A DNA stretch of 16,269 nt, from the NCBI GenBank assembly GCA_030530185.1, contig JAUMVL010000012.1:1-16269 (forward strand), written 5' to 3'. The number at the start of each line of letters is the position of its first letter. The stretch's first letter is position 1. Below the pieces are notes generated by a model that ran no database searches, was not told the DNA's origin, and saw only the letters and a list, made by a program, of their open reading frames with translations. This DNA comes from Clostridia bacterium (GTDB lineage Bacteria; Bacillota; Clostridia; Christensenellales; CAG-138). A program made the position numbers and the translations under genes. Positions 1 through 6,933 of this stretch are shown in pieces.

Positions 1-819
1 GAACAGGCTCGCGTTGCCCTTGAATCCTTCGTCGATCGTGACGGTGCGGATACGCGGGTGCTTGCGGAACGCTTCGAGCGCCATTTCGCGCGTGATCTTC
101 TTGCCGTCCTTGGCCGTGGCCAGCACGGTGATGATGTGGCCGTGGGTCACCGGCGTATGAACGAGGATGCCGGTCGCTTCGATGTGCGGCATGATCGTCA
201 TGAGGTCCACCGCCTGATGGGACGGCGCCTTGTCGATCTGCAGCGCATTGGTGAGTCCGCGATGGTAATCGCCCGGATCGGCCACGCGGCGGATGATCGT
301 GATGGCAACCTTCTCGATCGGAATCACACGGTCGAGGCAGTCCACCGCACGGATCAAACCGGTGGTGTTGCAGCTCGTCAGCTTCAAATAATCCTTGCCG
401 ACGCCCTTTTCATAGTTCGCATAGCCGTGGAAGAATACATCCGCAACAGAGTTCTTCTCGCCGCCCTGGAAGATCGCTTTAACGCCGACCTTCTCATAGA
501 TGACCTTGTTCTTGGCGCCGACGCCGCCCGGAGCCGAGTCCAGCATGACGTCTACGCTGCTGCACAGCTCTTCGAACGAACCCGCAACCGGGATGTCCAG
601 CTCGTCGAATGCCGCCTTGTCCGCGCCGTCAACGAGGTACAGGTTGTACTTCACGTTGTTCGCGCCGATCATGTCGTTTTCGCGCAGTGCACGGATCGAC
701 AGCGTGGGAGCGAGATCCGCAATACCGACCAGTTCCATATCGCCCTGCATGGCGACACCGTCAGCCAGACGCTGACCGATCGTGCCGTAACCGGCTACAC
801 CTACTCTGATTTTTGCCAT
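1..819 (-). CDS. Type II (archaeal-type) glyceraldehyde-3-phosphate dehydrogenase, C-terminus cut by window edge
   Basis: I translated this - strand frame from the sequence. 273 residues are visible and the stop lies beyond base 1; the family is usually near 335-340 residues, so about 65 are missing. It starts MAKIRVGVAGYGTIGQ, a Rossmann NAD(P)-binding loop, has QGGEK at 118-122, and has SCNTTGL around 149-155 with Cys150 as the expected thioester nucleophile. RRVADP is at 177-182 and PSHQ at 199-202, whose His201 matches the catalytic His. This pattern is that of archaeal GAPDH, not of the common bacterial GapA. Known reaction: oxidative phosphorylation of glyceraldehyde-3-phosphate to 1,3-bisphosphoglycerate in the cytosol. 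An AAAGGAG site precedes the ATG. It lies 29 bp after iolG and is the last visible gene of the operon. An alternative is a relative acting on another phospho-aldehyde; the operon context makes that possible. Confidence 0.85.
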   Translation of the reverse strand, partial: MAKIRVGVAGYGTIGQRLADGVAMQGDMELVGIADLAPTLSIRALRENDMIGANNVKYNLYLVDGADKAAFDELDIPVAGSFEELCSSVDVMLDSAPGGVGAKNKVIYEKVGVKAIFQGGEKNSVADVFFHGYANYEKGVGKDYLKLTSCNTTGLIRAVDCLDRVIPIEKVAITIIRRVADPGDYHRGLTNALQIDKAPSHQAVDLMTIMPHIEATGILVHTPVTHGHIITVLATAKDGKKITREMALEAFRKHPRIRTVTIDEGFKGNASLF

Positions 820-848
820 AATGAAGAACTCCTTTATGAAAAATGATT

Positions 849-1862
849 TCAGATTTCGTCTACGCGAACCGGACGGTTCTCTTTGAGGGACTTGTTGCAC
901 GCCAAAGCGAGCTTGATCGAAACGAGGCCGTCTTCGATGCCGGTCTTGGGCTGTTCATCCTTGAGGATGCACTCGATGAACTCGCGAACTTCCGCCTGAT
1001 ACGAACCCATATAGCGCTCGAGGAAGAACCAGAGCGGCTTTTCGCCGGTCACGCCGTCCACGTTGGACAGAACCACGTTCGAAGCGGTATCGTTCTGCGT
1101 GGTGGCGCAGCCCTTCGAGCCGAATACTTCGCCGCGCTGATCGTAGCCATAGACCGCCTTACGGGAACCGTCCACGGTTGCGAGCGCGCCATTTGCAAGC
1201 TTCATCGTGATCGTGCAGGTGTCCACATCGCCGGCTTCGCCGATGGCCGGATCGATCAGGCAGGCGCCCTGCGCATACACTTCCACAACTTCCTCACCGG
1301 ACAGATAACGGACCATATCGAGGTCGTGAATCATCATATCCATGAAGATGCCGCCGGAAACCGCCGCGTACTCTGCGGGTGGGGGCTCCGGATCGCGCGA
1401 AGAAACACGTACATACTGAACCTCGCCGATCTTACCGTCCTCGACCGCCTTGCGCAGCGCGCGATAGTTGTGGTCATAGCGGCGGTTGAAACCGACCTGA
1501 TAGATCAGCTTTTTGGGCGAAGCGGCAAGCGCAGCCTTGACCTGCTCAATCTTTTCGATGCTCTGGTCGATCGGCTTTTCGCAGAATACATGCTTGCCCG
1601 CCGCGATCGCTTCCAGAGAAATCTGCGCATGCAGGTTCGTCGAAGCGCAGATCAGAACGGCGTCGATGCGCGCGTCATCCAGGATCTTGTGATAGTCCTC
1701 ATAAACGCCCTCGATGCCGACCGACTTTGCCCACTCCGCAACAGCAGGCTTCATGTACGGATCCGCAATCGCCAAAATGCGTGCCTCGGGTACGCCCGTG
1801 AGAATGCTCTTTGCATGCACCTGACCGATGCGGCCCGCTCCGATAATGCCAACGTTAATCAT
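849..1862 (-). CDS. iolG: Inositol 2-dehydrogenase, Gfo/Idh/MocA family
   Basis: 337 residues, the normal length for IolG. The N-terminal GIIGAGRIGQVHA is the NAD-binding loop. CEKPID (Lys96) and the later pair Asp175/His179 in MDMMIHDLDMVRYL match the Lys/Asp/His catalytic triad of inositol dehydrogenases, and FNRRYD, SRDPEPPP and AVYGYDQR are typical of the IolG branch. Known reaction: NAD-dependent oxidation of myo-inositol to scyllo-inosose in the cytosol. The ATG has a GGAGG site (ACGGAGGAAGAACA) before it. It sits 44 bp downstream of the phosphoglycerate-mutase-like gene in the same operon. No other classical iol genes (iolB, D, E, J) are visible, so the true substrate could be a related cyclitol, a sugar or a phosphorylated inositol; the family is broad. 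Confidence 0.85.
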   Translation of the reverse strand: MINVGIIGAGRIGQVHAKSILTGVPEARILAIADPYMKPAVAEWAKSVGIEGVYEDYHKILDDARIDAVLICASTNLHAQISLEAIAAGKHVFCEKPIDQSIEKIEQVKAALAASPKKLIYQVGFNRRYDHNYRALRKAVEDGKIGEVQYVRVSSRDPEPPPAEYAAVSGGIFMDMMIHDLDMVRYLSGEEVVEVYAQGACLIDPAIGEAGDVDTCTITMKLANGALATVDGSRKAVYGYDQRGEVFGSKGCATTQNDTASNVVLSNVDGVTGEKPLWFFLERYMGSYQAEVREFIECILKDEQPKTGIEDGLVSIKLALACNKSLKENRPVRVDEI

Positions 1863-1906
1863 TGTTCTTCCTCCGTTTTATTTTTGATCCCTGCCGGGGA
1901 ATTTCC

Positions 1907-3475
1907 TTATGCTTCGGTGTACGGCGCGCCCTTGCCCTCGACGAGCGACGCGTACGTACGCGAAATCTTGGCCCAATTCTGATCGCGGTCGAGCGCAACG
2001 CCTCTGCCGACGCCGGACACGATCAAGCCGACGCCCTTTTGCTCGAGCGTTTCGCCGAGCTCACGCAACAGCGTCGGTGCGCTGCCGGGCTGTGTGGAGC
2101 GGCCGTCGAAGATGATATGCACATACACGTTCTTCAGTCCCGCTTCCCGCGCCATATCGACAAGCGCGAGCGGATAATCGATCGAGCCGTGCGACGACTT
2201 TTTGGTCAGCAGCGCAAACAGATGCAGCGCCGTGCCGCGCTCCTTGACCGTCTGAAGCGTATCGAGGAACACGGGGTTCTTTGCAAACGATCCGTCCTTC
2301 ATCGCGTTGTCCAGGCGGACATCGTCCTGCAACACAATGCGGCCCGAACCGAGGTTGATATGACCCGCTTCGGAGTTGCCCGTCTTGCCCTCGGCAAGAC
2401 CAACTGCCGGGCCAGACGCTTCGAGCTCGGCCCACGGATAGTCGCGAAGCAGACCGTCCCAATCCGGCGTGCTCGCGGTATGAATCGGGTTGTTTTCGGT
2501 CGGCGCATCGAGGCCCCAGCCGTCGCAGATCAAAAGCAGCACCTTGCCGGTATTGGCAAAGCGGAACAGCGGCTCGCCGGTCATTTCCTCGGGCTGCTCG
2601 ATGCCCATGGCCGACAGCACCGTCGGCGCAACGTCACACAGCTTGCCGTGGTTCTTGATCTTCTCGGTTCCTTCGCCGAGCGCAATGCAGGCGACCAGAT
2701 TCGTCGTATGCGAAACGTGCGGCTTGCCCTCGGGTGTATGCAGAACTTCGATGTTCCCGTGATCAGCCGTAACAAGTACAGTATAACCTTTTTCGCGCGC
2801 ATGTGCAACCGTTTTTCCGACATATTTGCTGATTGCTTCGCAGGCAACCGGCTTGGCCGCGTCGCTCGACGTATGGCCGATGACGTCGCCGTTGGCAAAG
2901 TTTGTGACGATGAAATCGTATCCTTTGTCGATGCCTTCCTCCAGCTTTGCCGCAACCTCCGGCAGCTTCAGTTCGGGAACCGTTTCAAACGGAACGCCCT
3001 TGGGCGACGGAATGCGGAAATCATCCTCCCCCGCAAACGGATGCTGGTTGCCGCCGTTGAAGAAGAATGTGACGTGCGCGTACTTCTCACTCTCGGCAAG
3101 GTGCATCTGCGTCTTGCCATGTTCGGACAGCACCTGCGCAAGCGTCTTCTGCACCTTCGACGGTGCAAACGCGATCGGCAGGTAGGTATAACGTTCGCTG
3201 TACATCGTCAGGATGACAAAGTCCAGCGGATCGAGCATCTTGCGCTCAAAGCCCTTAAAATTCGGGTCGGTGAACGCGTCCGTCAGCTCGGTTTCGCGCT
3301 CGCCCCTGCGGCAGCAGAAGATCACGCCGTCGCCCGCCTGAACAAGGCCCTTTGCCTTGCCCTCGGCATCGACCAGATTCATGGGCTCGAAGTGATACTC
3401 CGAACCGCCGTTTGCATACAGCTTTTCGACCGCGCGGGCGAGTGCTTCGCCGCCGGACAGTTTGTATTCCGCCAT
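1907..3475 (-). CDS. Circularly permuted cofactor-independent phosphoglycerate mutase (iPGM-like)
   Basis: 522 residues, about the normal iPGM length, but in permuted order. Residues 1-110 match the second half of the canonical phosphotransfer domain (CRRGER at 55-60 for the RxxR pair). Residues 111-305 match the C-terminal metalloenzyme half: SEKYAHVTFFFNGG with Lys131, NFANGDVIGHT with Asp197/His201, TADHGN with Asp238/His239, HVSHTTN with His256, ending EEMTGEPL. After a short FRFANTG linker comes the canonical N-terminus: LLLICDGWG with Asp318 and KTGNSEAGH with Ser368, the phospho-Ser. The first half of the phosphotransfer domain then follows: His429, Arg459, and Arg491/Arg497 with family spacing. 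The Asp of canonical DGRD is Ser460. Both ends lie in one loop of the canonical fold. The ATG has a perfect AGGAGG site and upstream DNA belongs to another gene, so this is no truncation or misread start. Canonical activity is 3- to 2-phosphoglycerate interconversion with Mn; the substrate here could differ. Confidence 0.88.
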   Translation of the reverse strand: MAEYKLSGGEALARAVEKLYANGGSEYHFEPMNLVDAEGKAKGLVQAGDGVIFCCRRGERETELTDAFTDPNFKGFERKMLDPLDFVILTMYSERYTYLPIAFAPSKVQKTLAQVLSEHGKTQMHLAESEKYAHVTFFFNGGNQHPFAGEDDFRIPSPKGVPFETVPELKLPEVAAKLEEGIDKGYDFIVTNFANGDVIGHTSSDAAKPVACEAISKYVGKTVAHAREKGYTVLVTADHGNIEVLHTPEGKPHVSHTTNLVACIALGEGTEKIKNHGKLCDVAPTVLSAMGIEQPEEMTGEPLFRFANTGKVLLLICDGWGLDAPTENNPIHTASTPDWDGLLRDYPWAELEASGPAVGLAEGKTGNSEAGHINLGSGRIVLQDDVRLDNAMKDGSFAKNPVFLDTLQTVKERGTALHLFALLTKKSSHGSIDYPLALVDMAREAGLKNVYVHIIFDGRSTQPGSAPTLLRELGETLEQKGVGLIVSGVGRGVALDRDQNWAKISRTYASLVEGKGAPYTEA

Positions 3476-3508
3476 TGTGTTTCCTCCTATTGCAAAGATG
3501 GATAAATC

Positions 3509-4288
3509 TTACGCACCGATCCGCGGCGTCGGATCCTCTGCCGTTTCGGGACAGAACCTGCCGTCGCCCGGGAAAATGTTGAGCAGCTCATCGAAGTGGT
3601 GCAGAATGCAGTCCGGCTTGTTCTCCTCGGTCAGCTTGAATTCGAGACCGCCCGGGTACTCCGCGCCGACCGTGCCTGCAAAATTCGACTGCTTGGCGCC
3701 GATGATGTCGCGCTTGAGGTTGTCTCCCACAAAGCAGCTTTCCTCGGGGCGGACCCCCGCCTCCTCGAGCGCGAGGAAGTAGATCGCCGGATGCGGCTTG
3801 CGGAGCATCGTAACGCTCGACTGCTGCACCGTGCAGAACAGGTCGCGGATGCCGTCATGATCGAGCCACTCGTCGATTTCGAGCGTGCCGATCAGATCGC
3901 TGATGATGCCGACAAGGTAACCGCGCTTTCGAAGTTCCTTGACCGTCTCGATGCCCTTCGGCACGACGACGCGCTCGCCCTTGGCGCGGCGGAAGCAGTA
4001 GGTCAGCTCCTTTGCATGCTTTTCGATGTGGTCACGGTCGAGCTCCGGCACGAGCCAACGCGTCCAGAGCATTGTCTCCGGCGCTTCGCACATATACTTT
4101 AACGCCCAATTGCGATAGGTATCGTAACGCTTGTTCAGAAGGTTGTAATAGTCGTCCGGGTCCATATCGGTCCCGCAGATCTCGGCAATGCGCGAGCGGG
4201 CCTCCCGGATAAACGGACGGTTGTCCTCATCCACCACGCGGAACGTACCGCCGAGATCGAGGAAGATCGCTTTGATATTCTCTTTCAT
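3509..4288 (-). CDS. HAD-superfamily hydrolase-like protein, paralogue 1
   Basis: 259 residues. HAD motifs are in order: motif I DLGGTF with nucleophile Asp11 but Gly13 where the second Asp of DxD normally sits; motif II GIISD with Ser130; motif III RKP with Lys164; motif IV VGDNLKRD with Asp189 and Asp194. An alpha-helical cap lies between motifs I and II (about 20-105). The protein resembles the next three genes along its whole length. HAD enzymes usually remove phosphate from small molecules; without the acid/base Asp, normal phosphatase turnover is uncertain. Its ATG lies only 2 bp after the TGA of the previous HAD gene, with a GGAGAG site inside that gene's end, so translation is probably coupled. 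It has a longer tail than the others (about 238-259). Substrate unknown. Confidence 0.85.
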   Translation of the reverse strand: MKENIKAIFLDLGGTFRVVDEDNRPFIREARSRIAEICGTDMDPDDYYNLLNKRYDTYRNWALKYMCEAPETMLWTRWLVPELDRDHIEKHAKELTYCFRRAKGERVVVPKGIETVKELRKRGYLVGIISDLIGTLEIDEWLDHDGIRDLFCTVQQSSVTMLRKPHPAIYFLALEEAGVRPEESCFVGDNLKRDIIGAKQSNFAGTVGAEYPGGLEFKLTEENKPDCILHHFDELLNIFPGDGRFCPETAEDPTPRIGA

Positions 4289-4290
4289 AG

Positions 4291-5058
4291 TCAGACTCTC
4301 CGCACCTTGTCCCAGGCCACATGCGGCGCCTTAGGGAAGATTTCCTTGAGCTCGTTGAAGTCGAAGATGACCGCGTCGGGACGGTTCTCGTCGGTGATTT
4401 TTTCCTTCGCAAGCTTTTCGGGTGTCGTGTAGAGAATGAACATGCCGTAGCCGGCCAGACGCGTGCCCTCGACGTCGCGGTTCAGGTTGTCGCCGATGTA
4501 GACGCAGCGCTCCGGCTTAACGCCGAGAATGTCGCACGCCTTGTTGGAAATGGCGGGATCGGGCTTGCGGATGCCTTCGACGCACGAAAGCAGCACCGCG
4601 CCGAAATACTTCTCGAGATCGTTATGCTTGAGCCAGCGCGGAATCTCCTGCGAGGTCACCAGGTTCGAGATGATGCCGAGCTTGTAGCCGTTGGCATACA
4701 GGTCCTTGATCGACTGCGCGCCGTTCGGAGCGACAACCCTGCGGCCGTCCTTGTTGCGGTACTCGATCGTCAGCTCGATCGCGTTCTTTTTGATCAGCTC
4801 GCGGTCATATTCCGGGGTGAGCCATTTGGTCCAAAGCTCCTCCTCCGGCGCTTCCTTCATCGTCTCGAAGCACCATTTGCGATAGCCCGCATAGCGGTAA
4901 TCGAGGAATTTGCAGAACTCGTCAGGATCGCCCTTCTCCCCGCACATTTCGGCAATTTTGCGGCGGGCTTCGGCTTCAAACTCCGCGTCGCGCTCAACCA
5001 GGCGCAGCGTGCCGCCGAGATCATAAAAGATTGCATCAAATTCGCGTTCGTTTGCCAT
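4291..5058 (-). CDS. HAD-superfamily hydrolase-like protein, paralogue 2
   Basis: 255 residues. Motif I is DLGGTL with nucleophile Asp13 and Gly15 at the usual second-Asp site; motif II is LGIISN with Ser131; motif III is RKPDP with Lys165; motif IV is YIGDNLNRD with Asp190/Asp195. The cap has the same WxxWLxPxxDxxxI core as the neighbouring copies. The start is fixed by an AAGGAG site 7 bp before the ATG. It lies 18 bp after paralogue 3 and 2 bp before paralogue 1. The conserved cap suggests related substrates for the four proteins, but sequence alone does not name one. A non-hydrolytic or binding role is possible because of the Gly substitution. Confidence 0.85.
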   Translation of the reverse strand: MANEREFDAIFYDLGGTLRLVERDAEFEAEARRKIAEMCGEKGDPDEFCKFLDYRYAGYRKWCFETMKEAPEEELWTKWLTPEYDRELIKKNAIELTIEYRNKDGRRVVAPNGAQSIKDLYANGYKLGIISNLVTSQEIPRWLKHNDLEKYFGAVLLSCVEGIRKPDPAISNKACDILGVKPERCVYIGDNLNRDVEGTRLAGYGMFILYTTPEKLAKEKITDENRPDAVIFDFNELKEIFPKAPHVAWDKVRRV

Positions 5059-5076
5059 GGTGTTGTTCTCCTTTTC

Positions 5077-5811
5077 TTATTCGGCTTTTTCGTTCAGCGG
5101 CGGGAAGATGTCCAAAAGCTCGGAGATACGCGTGATCGTATAGTCGGGCTGAAGGAGAATCTCCTGCGGTTCTTTCTTGATCGTATCCGGCTCGTCGATG
5201 CGGATCATCGCGGCAAAGCCGGCCTTGCGCGTGCCTTCCACGTCGCGGATCGGGTTATCGCCCACATACGCGCATTGCTCCGGCTTCTTGCCGATCGCGC
5301 GGCAGGCGAGAAAATAGATCTCCGGATCGGGCTTACGAAGACGCACTTTCGAGGACAGAATCACGGCTTTGAAATAATGCGCCACACCGTCGTGGATCAT
5401 CCAGTCCGGGATCTCGGTCTCGGTGATCGTATTCGCGATGATGCCGAGCGTATAGCCTCTGCGATCGAGCTCGATGATCGTGGACTTGACGTCGTCACGC
5501 GGGACGCGGCGACCGTCGTGATCGCGCCAAAGGCGGGTCAGACGGCCTGCATGGGCGCACACGCGTTCCGGATCATAGTCCGGCAGCAGATGCTGGCTCC
5601 ACAGCTCCATCTCGCCGGCATCGAGCAGGGTCTTTTTCACTTCCTTGCGGTACTTCTGCCAGTTCGCCTCGAGCTTTGCAAAGAATTCGTCATGCGGTTC
5701 GGTCGCACCGACCAGCTCCATCAGCTCTTTTTCCGCCGCATCCGAAAACTCCTTATCCGGAACCACGATGCGCAGGGTATTGCCGACGTCGAAAAAGATC
5801 GTGTCTGTCAT
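5077..5811 (-). CDS. HAD-superfamily hydrolase-like protein, paralogue 3 (altered motif II)
   Basis: 244 residues, the shortest of the four. Motif I is DVGNTL with nucleophile Asp8 and Gly10 in place of the second Asp. Motif II reads LGIIAN, so the phosphate-binding Ser/Thr position is Ala126; the other three copies have Ser. Motif III Lys160 (RKPDP) and motif IV YVGDNPIRD (Asp185/Asp190) are kept. Two of the usual small active-site side chains are therefore missing, making this the copy least likely to be an ordinary phosphatase. An AAGGAGAG site precedes the ATG. It is spaced 35 bp from the upstream copy and 18 bp from the downstream one. Confidence 0.83.
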   Translation of the reverse strand: MTDTIFFDVGNTLRIVVPDKEFSDAAEKELMELVGATEPHDEFFAKLEANWQKYRKEVKKTLLDAGEMELWSQHLLPDYDPERVCAHAGRLTRLWRDHDGRRVPRDDVKSTIIELDRRGYTLGIIANTITETEIPDWMIHDGVAHYFKAVILSSKVRLRKPDPEIYFLACRAIGKKPEQCAYVGDNPIRDVEGTRKAGFAAMIRIDEPDTIKKEPQEILLQPDYTITRISELLDIFPPLNEKAE

Positions 5812-5846
5812 AGTCTCTCTCCTTTTCAGATGATATGGTAGGATGT

Positions 5847-6605
5847 TTATCGTTGATTGATCCGGCGAATGATGTCCGGAATTTCATACAATTCCTGAAT
5901 CCGATAATCGGGCTTCGGCGCATCCGCTCCGTGGAAGTTGACATCCCGGTGCGCAATCGACGGGTTGTTGATCTGAATGACCAGCCCGAGGTTCGCATTG
6001 CGCGCGCCGAGCACATCGCGCGAGATCGTGTCGCCGACATAGCCCGTTTCCTCCGGCGTTACGCCGAGCTGCTCCATCGCAATCGTGAAAATTCTCGGAT
6101 CCGGCTTTCGGATGCCCGTTCCGCTCGACATGACGATGCATTCCATGTAATCGGCAATGCCGTATTCGTTTAATACGTGCGGAACCAGTGAGGTGGAGAT
6201 GATGTTCGAAACGATCCCCATTCGAATTCCAAGCCCGTGCAGCGCTTCGATCGTTTCCTTCAAGCGCGTTTTTCGCATGTTCTCCACGCGCTCGTAATCA
6301 TATAGGAAACTCAGCTCCTCGGCGATGGGTGCAAGGCGCTCCTCGCCGATCGCGAAATCCTTCAAATACCATTCGTTCCAAATCACCGGCTGCTCCAGCT
6401 CGGTATAATCGCGTTCCCCGCGCTGCTTGTACGCCTCGGCATTTTTCCGAAGCAGCGCCGCAAGCGTATCGGGATCGGTATCGAGCAAAATGCCGTACTG
6501 ACCGAGCCGGCGGATCAGATGCTCGGCAAAGCGGCGCCGGGACTCCGGCGTGCCGTGTACGTCGTGCAGCGTTCCTCCGAGATCAAACAGCAAGGTCGAA
6601 ATCAT
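5847..6605 (-). CDS. HAD-superfamily hydrolase-like protein, paralogue 4, first gene of the operon
   Basis: 252 residues and the most divergent of the four. Motif I is DLGGTL (nucleophile Asp8, Gly10 at the acid/base site), motif II GIVSN (Ser133), motif III RKPDP (Lys167), motif IV YVGDTISRD (Asp192/Asp197). The cap keeps a WNEWYLKDF block aligned to the WxxWLxP of its paralogues. The ATG follows GGAGGGTGCT. It is the promoter-proximal gene, about 80 bp from the predicted transcription start and 65 bp from the upstream operator. Substrate unknown. As a HAD protein in an operon with a dehydrogenase and a mutase, it probably acts on a phosphorylated intermediate; that is inference. Confidence 0.85.
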   Translation of the reverse strand: MISTLLFDLGGTLHDVHGTPESRRRFAEHLIRRLGQYGILLDTDPDTLAALLRKNAEAYKQRGERDYTELEQPVIWNEWYLKDFAIGEERLAPIAEELSFLYDYERVENMRKTRLKETIEALHGLGIRMGIVSNIISTSLVPHVLNEYGIADYMECIVMSSGTGIRKPDPRIFTIAMEQLGVTPEETGYVGDTISRDVLGARNANLGLVIQINNPSIAHRDVNFHGADAPKPDYRIQELYEIPDIIRRINQR

Positions 6606-6670
6606 AGCACCCTCCGATTCGCTTCCGCTCCGTTTTCCGTTCGATCGGCTGAAAAGGCCGAATTCCGCCT

Positions 6671-6686
6671 ACGAAAACGTTTACGT
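6671..6686. promoter_or_regulatory. LacI-family operator for the leftward operon
   Basis: ACGAAAACGTTTACGT is a 16-bp near-palindrome with the central CG typical of LacI-family sites; only one symmetric pair (positions 4 and 13) fails to match. It lies directly downstream of the - strand -10 box, across or just past the predicted start of transcription, so a bound repressor would block initiation. It shares the ACGNAAACGTTTNCGT frame with the second site at 6874-6889. Confidence 0.8.
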
Positions 6687-6694
6687 TCGATAGT

Positions 6695-6723
6695 ATTGTA
6701 ATGCAGAAATCGCCATTTGTCAA
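6695..6723 (-). promoter_or_regulatory. Sigma-A promoter of the HAD/mutase/iolG/GAPDH operon
   Basis: Read on the - strand: a perfect TTGACA (6723-6718), a 17-bp spacer, then TACAAT (6700-6695), one base from the consensus TATAAT. Transcription would begin near 6688, about 80 bp before the first ATG at 6605. No other good promoter is seen between the seven leftward genes, which are spaced 2 to 44 bp apart. Confidence 0.85.
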
Positions 6724-6837
6724 TATGTAAAAACAGAGTAAGTCATAAACTTTTCTGAAAAAAGGACGTGCCGTGCTGTTTTTTCGGAAGTCCTACCCGA
6801 ATTGTTTTGCCATTTCGCTTTACATGTTTTTTTCACG

Positions 6838-6866
6838 TTGACAAACTGTGCTGCGGGTTGTAAAAT
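6838..6866 (+). promoter_or_regulatory. Sigma-A promoter of the lacI-type regulator operon
   Basis: A perfect TTGACA at 6838-6843, a 17-bp spacer, and TAAAAT at 6861-6866. The predicted start near 6873 is right at the edge of the operator, and the regulator's ATG lies about 60 bp further on. It drives the regulator, the PHP gene and the kinase. Confidence 0.85.
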
Positions 6867-6873
6867 AGACAAA

Positions 6874-6889
6874 ACGGAAACGTTTTCGT
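6874..6889. promoter_or_regulatory. LacI-family operator at the regulator's own promoter
   Basis: ACGGAAACGTTTTCGT is a 16-bp near-palindrome (seven of eight symmetric pairs) built like the site at 6671-6686. It begins 7 bp after the -10 box, as the other site does relative to its own promoter. This geometry indicates autorepression by the regulator encoded at 6934. Confidence 0.82.
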
Positions 6890-6933
6890 TCTGAGGGTTT
6901 TATCCCCGGTTACCATGCCTTCGGAGGTTTTTT

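Larger units (their letters stand above)
6606..6933. other. Divergent intergenic control region
   Basis: 328 bp between two genes transcribed away from each other, clearly more AT-rich than the flanking coding DNA. It contains one sigma-A promoter per direction and one LacI-type operator per promoter, listed separately. The central stretch (about 6724-6837) holds no gene that I can see. It is A/T-rich with runs of T, and might serve as upstream promoter DNA for both sides. Confidence 0.8.

Noticed and set aside
1907..3475. Explanation of the odd mutase as a fusion of two partial genes or a truncated start
   Set aside because: Each part of the canonical protein occurs exactly once, total length is normal, and the start and stop lie at clean gene borders with a strong ribosome site. 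Permutation fits better than fusion or truncation.
1862..3505. A long + strand open frame (over 540 codons) opposite the permuted mutase gene
   Set aside because: It mirrors the codon pattern of the real gene, is rich in Arg/Leu/Ala with no recognisable motif, and has no convincing start. The - strand protein has full family motifs.
4321..5841. A 506-codon + strand open frame spanning two HAD genes
   Set aside because: It crosses two real genes and their gap on the other strand and shows only antisense composition; no domain is visible.
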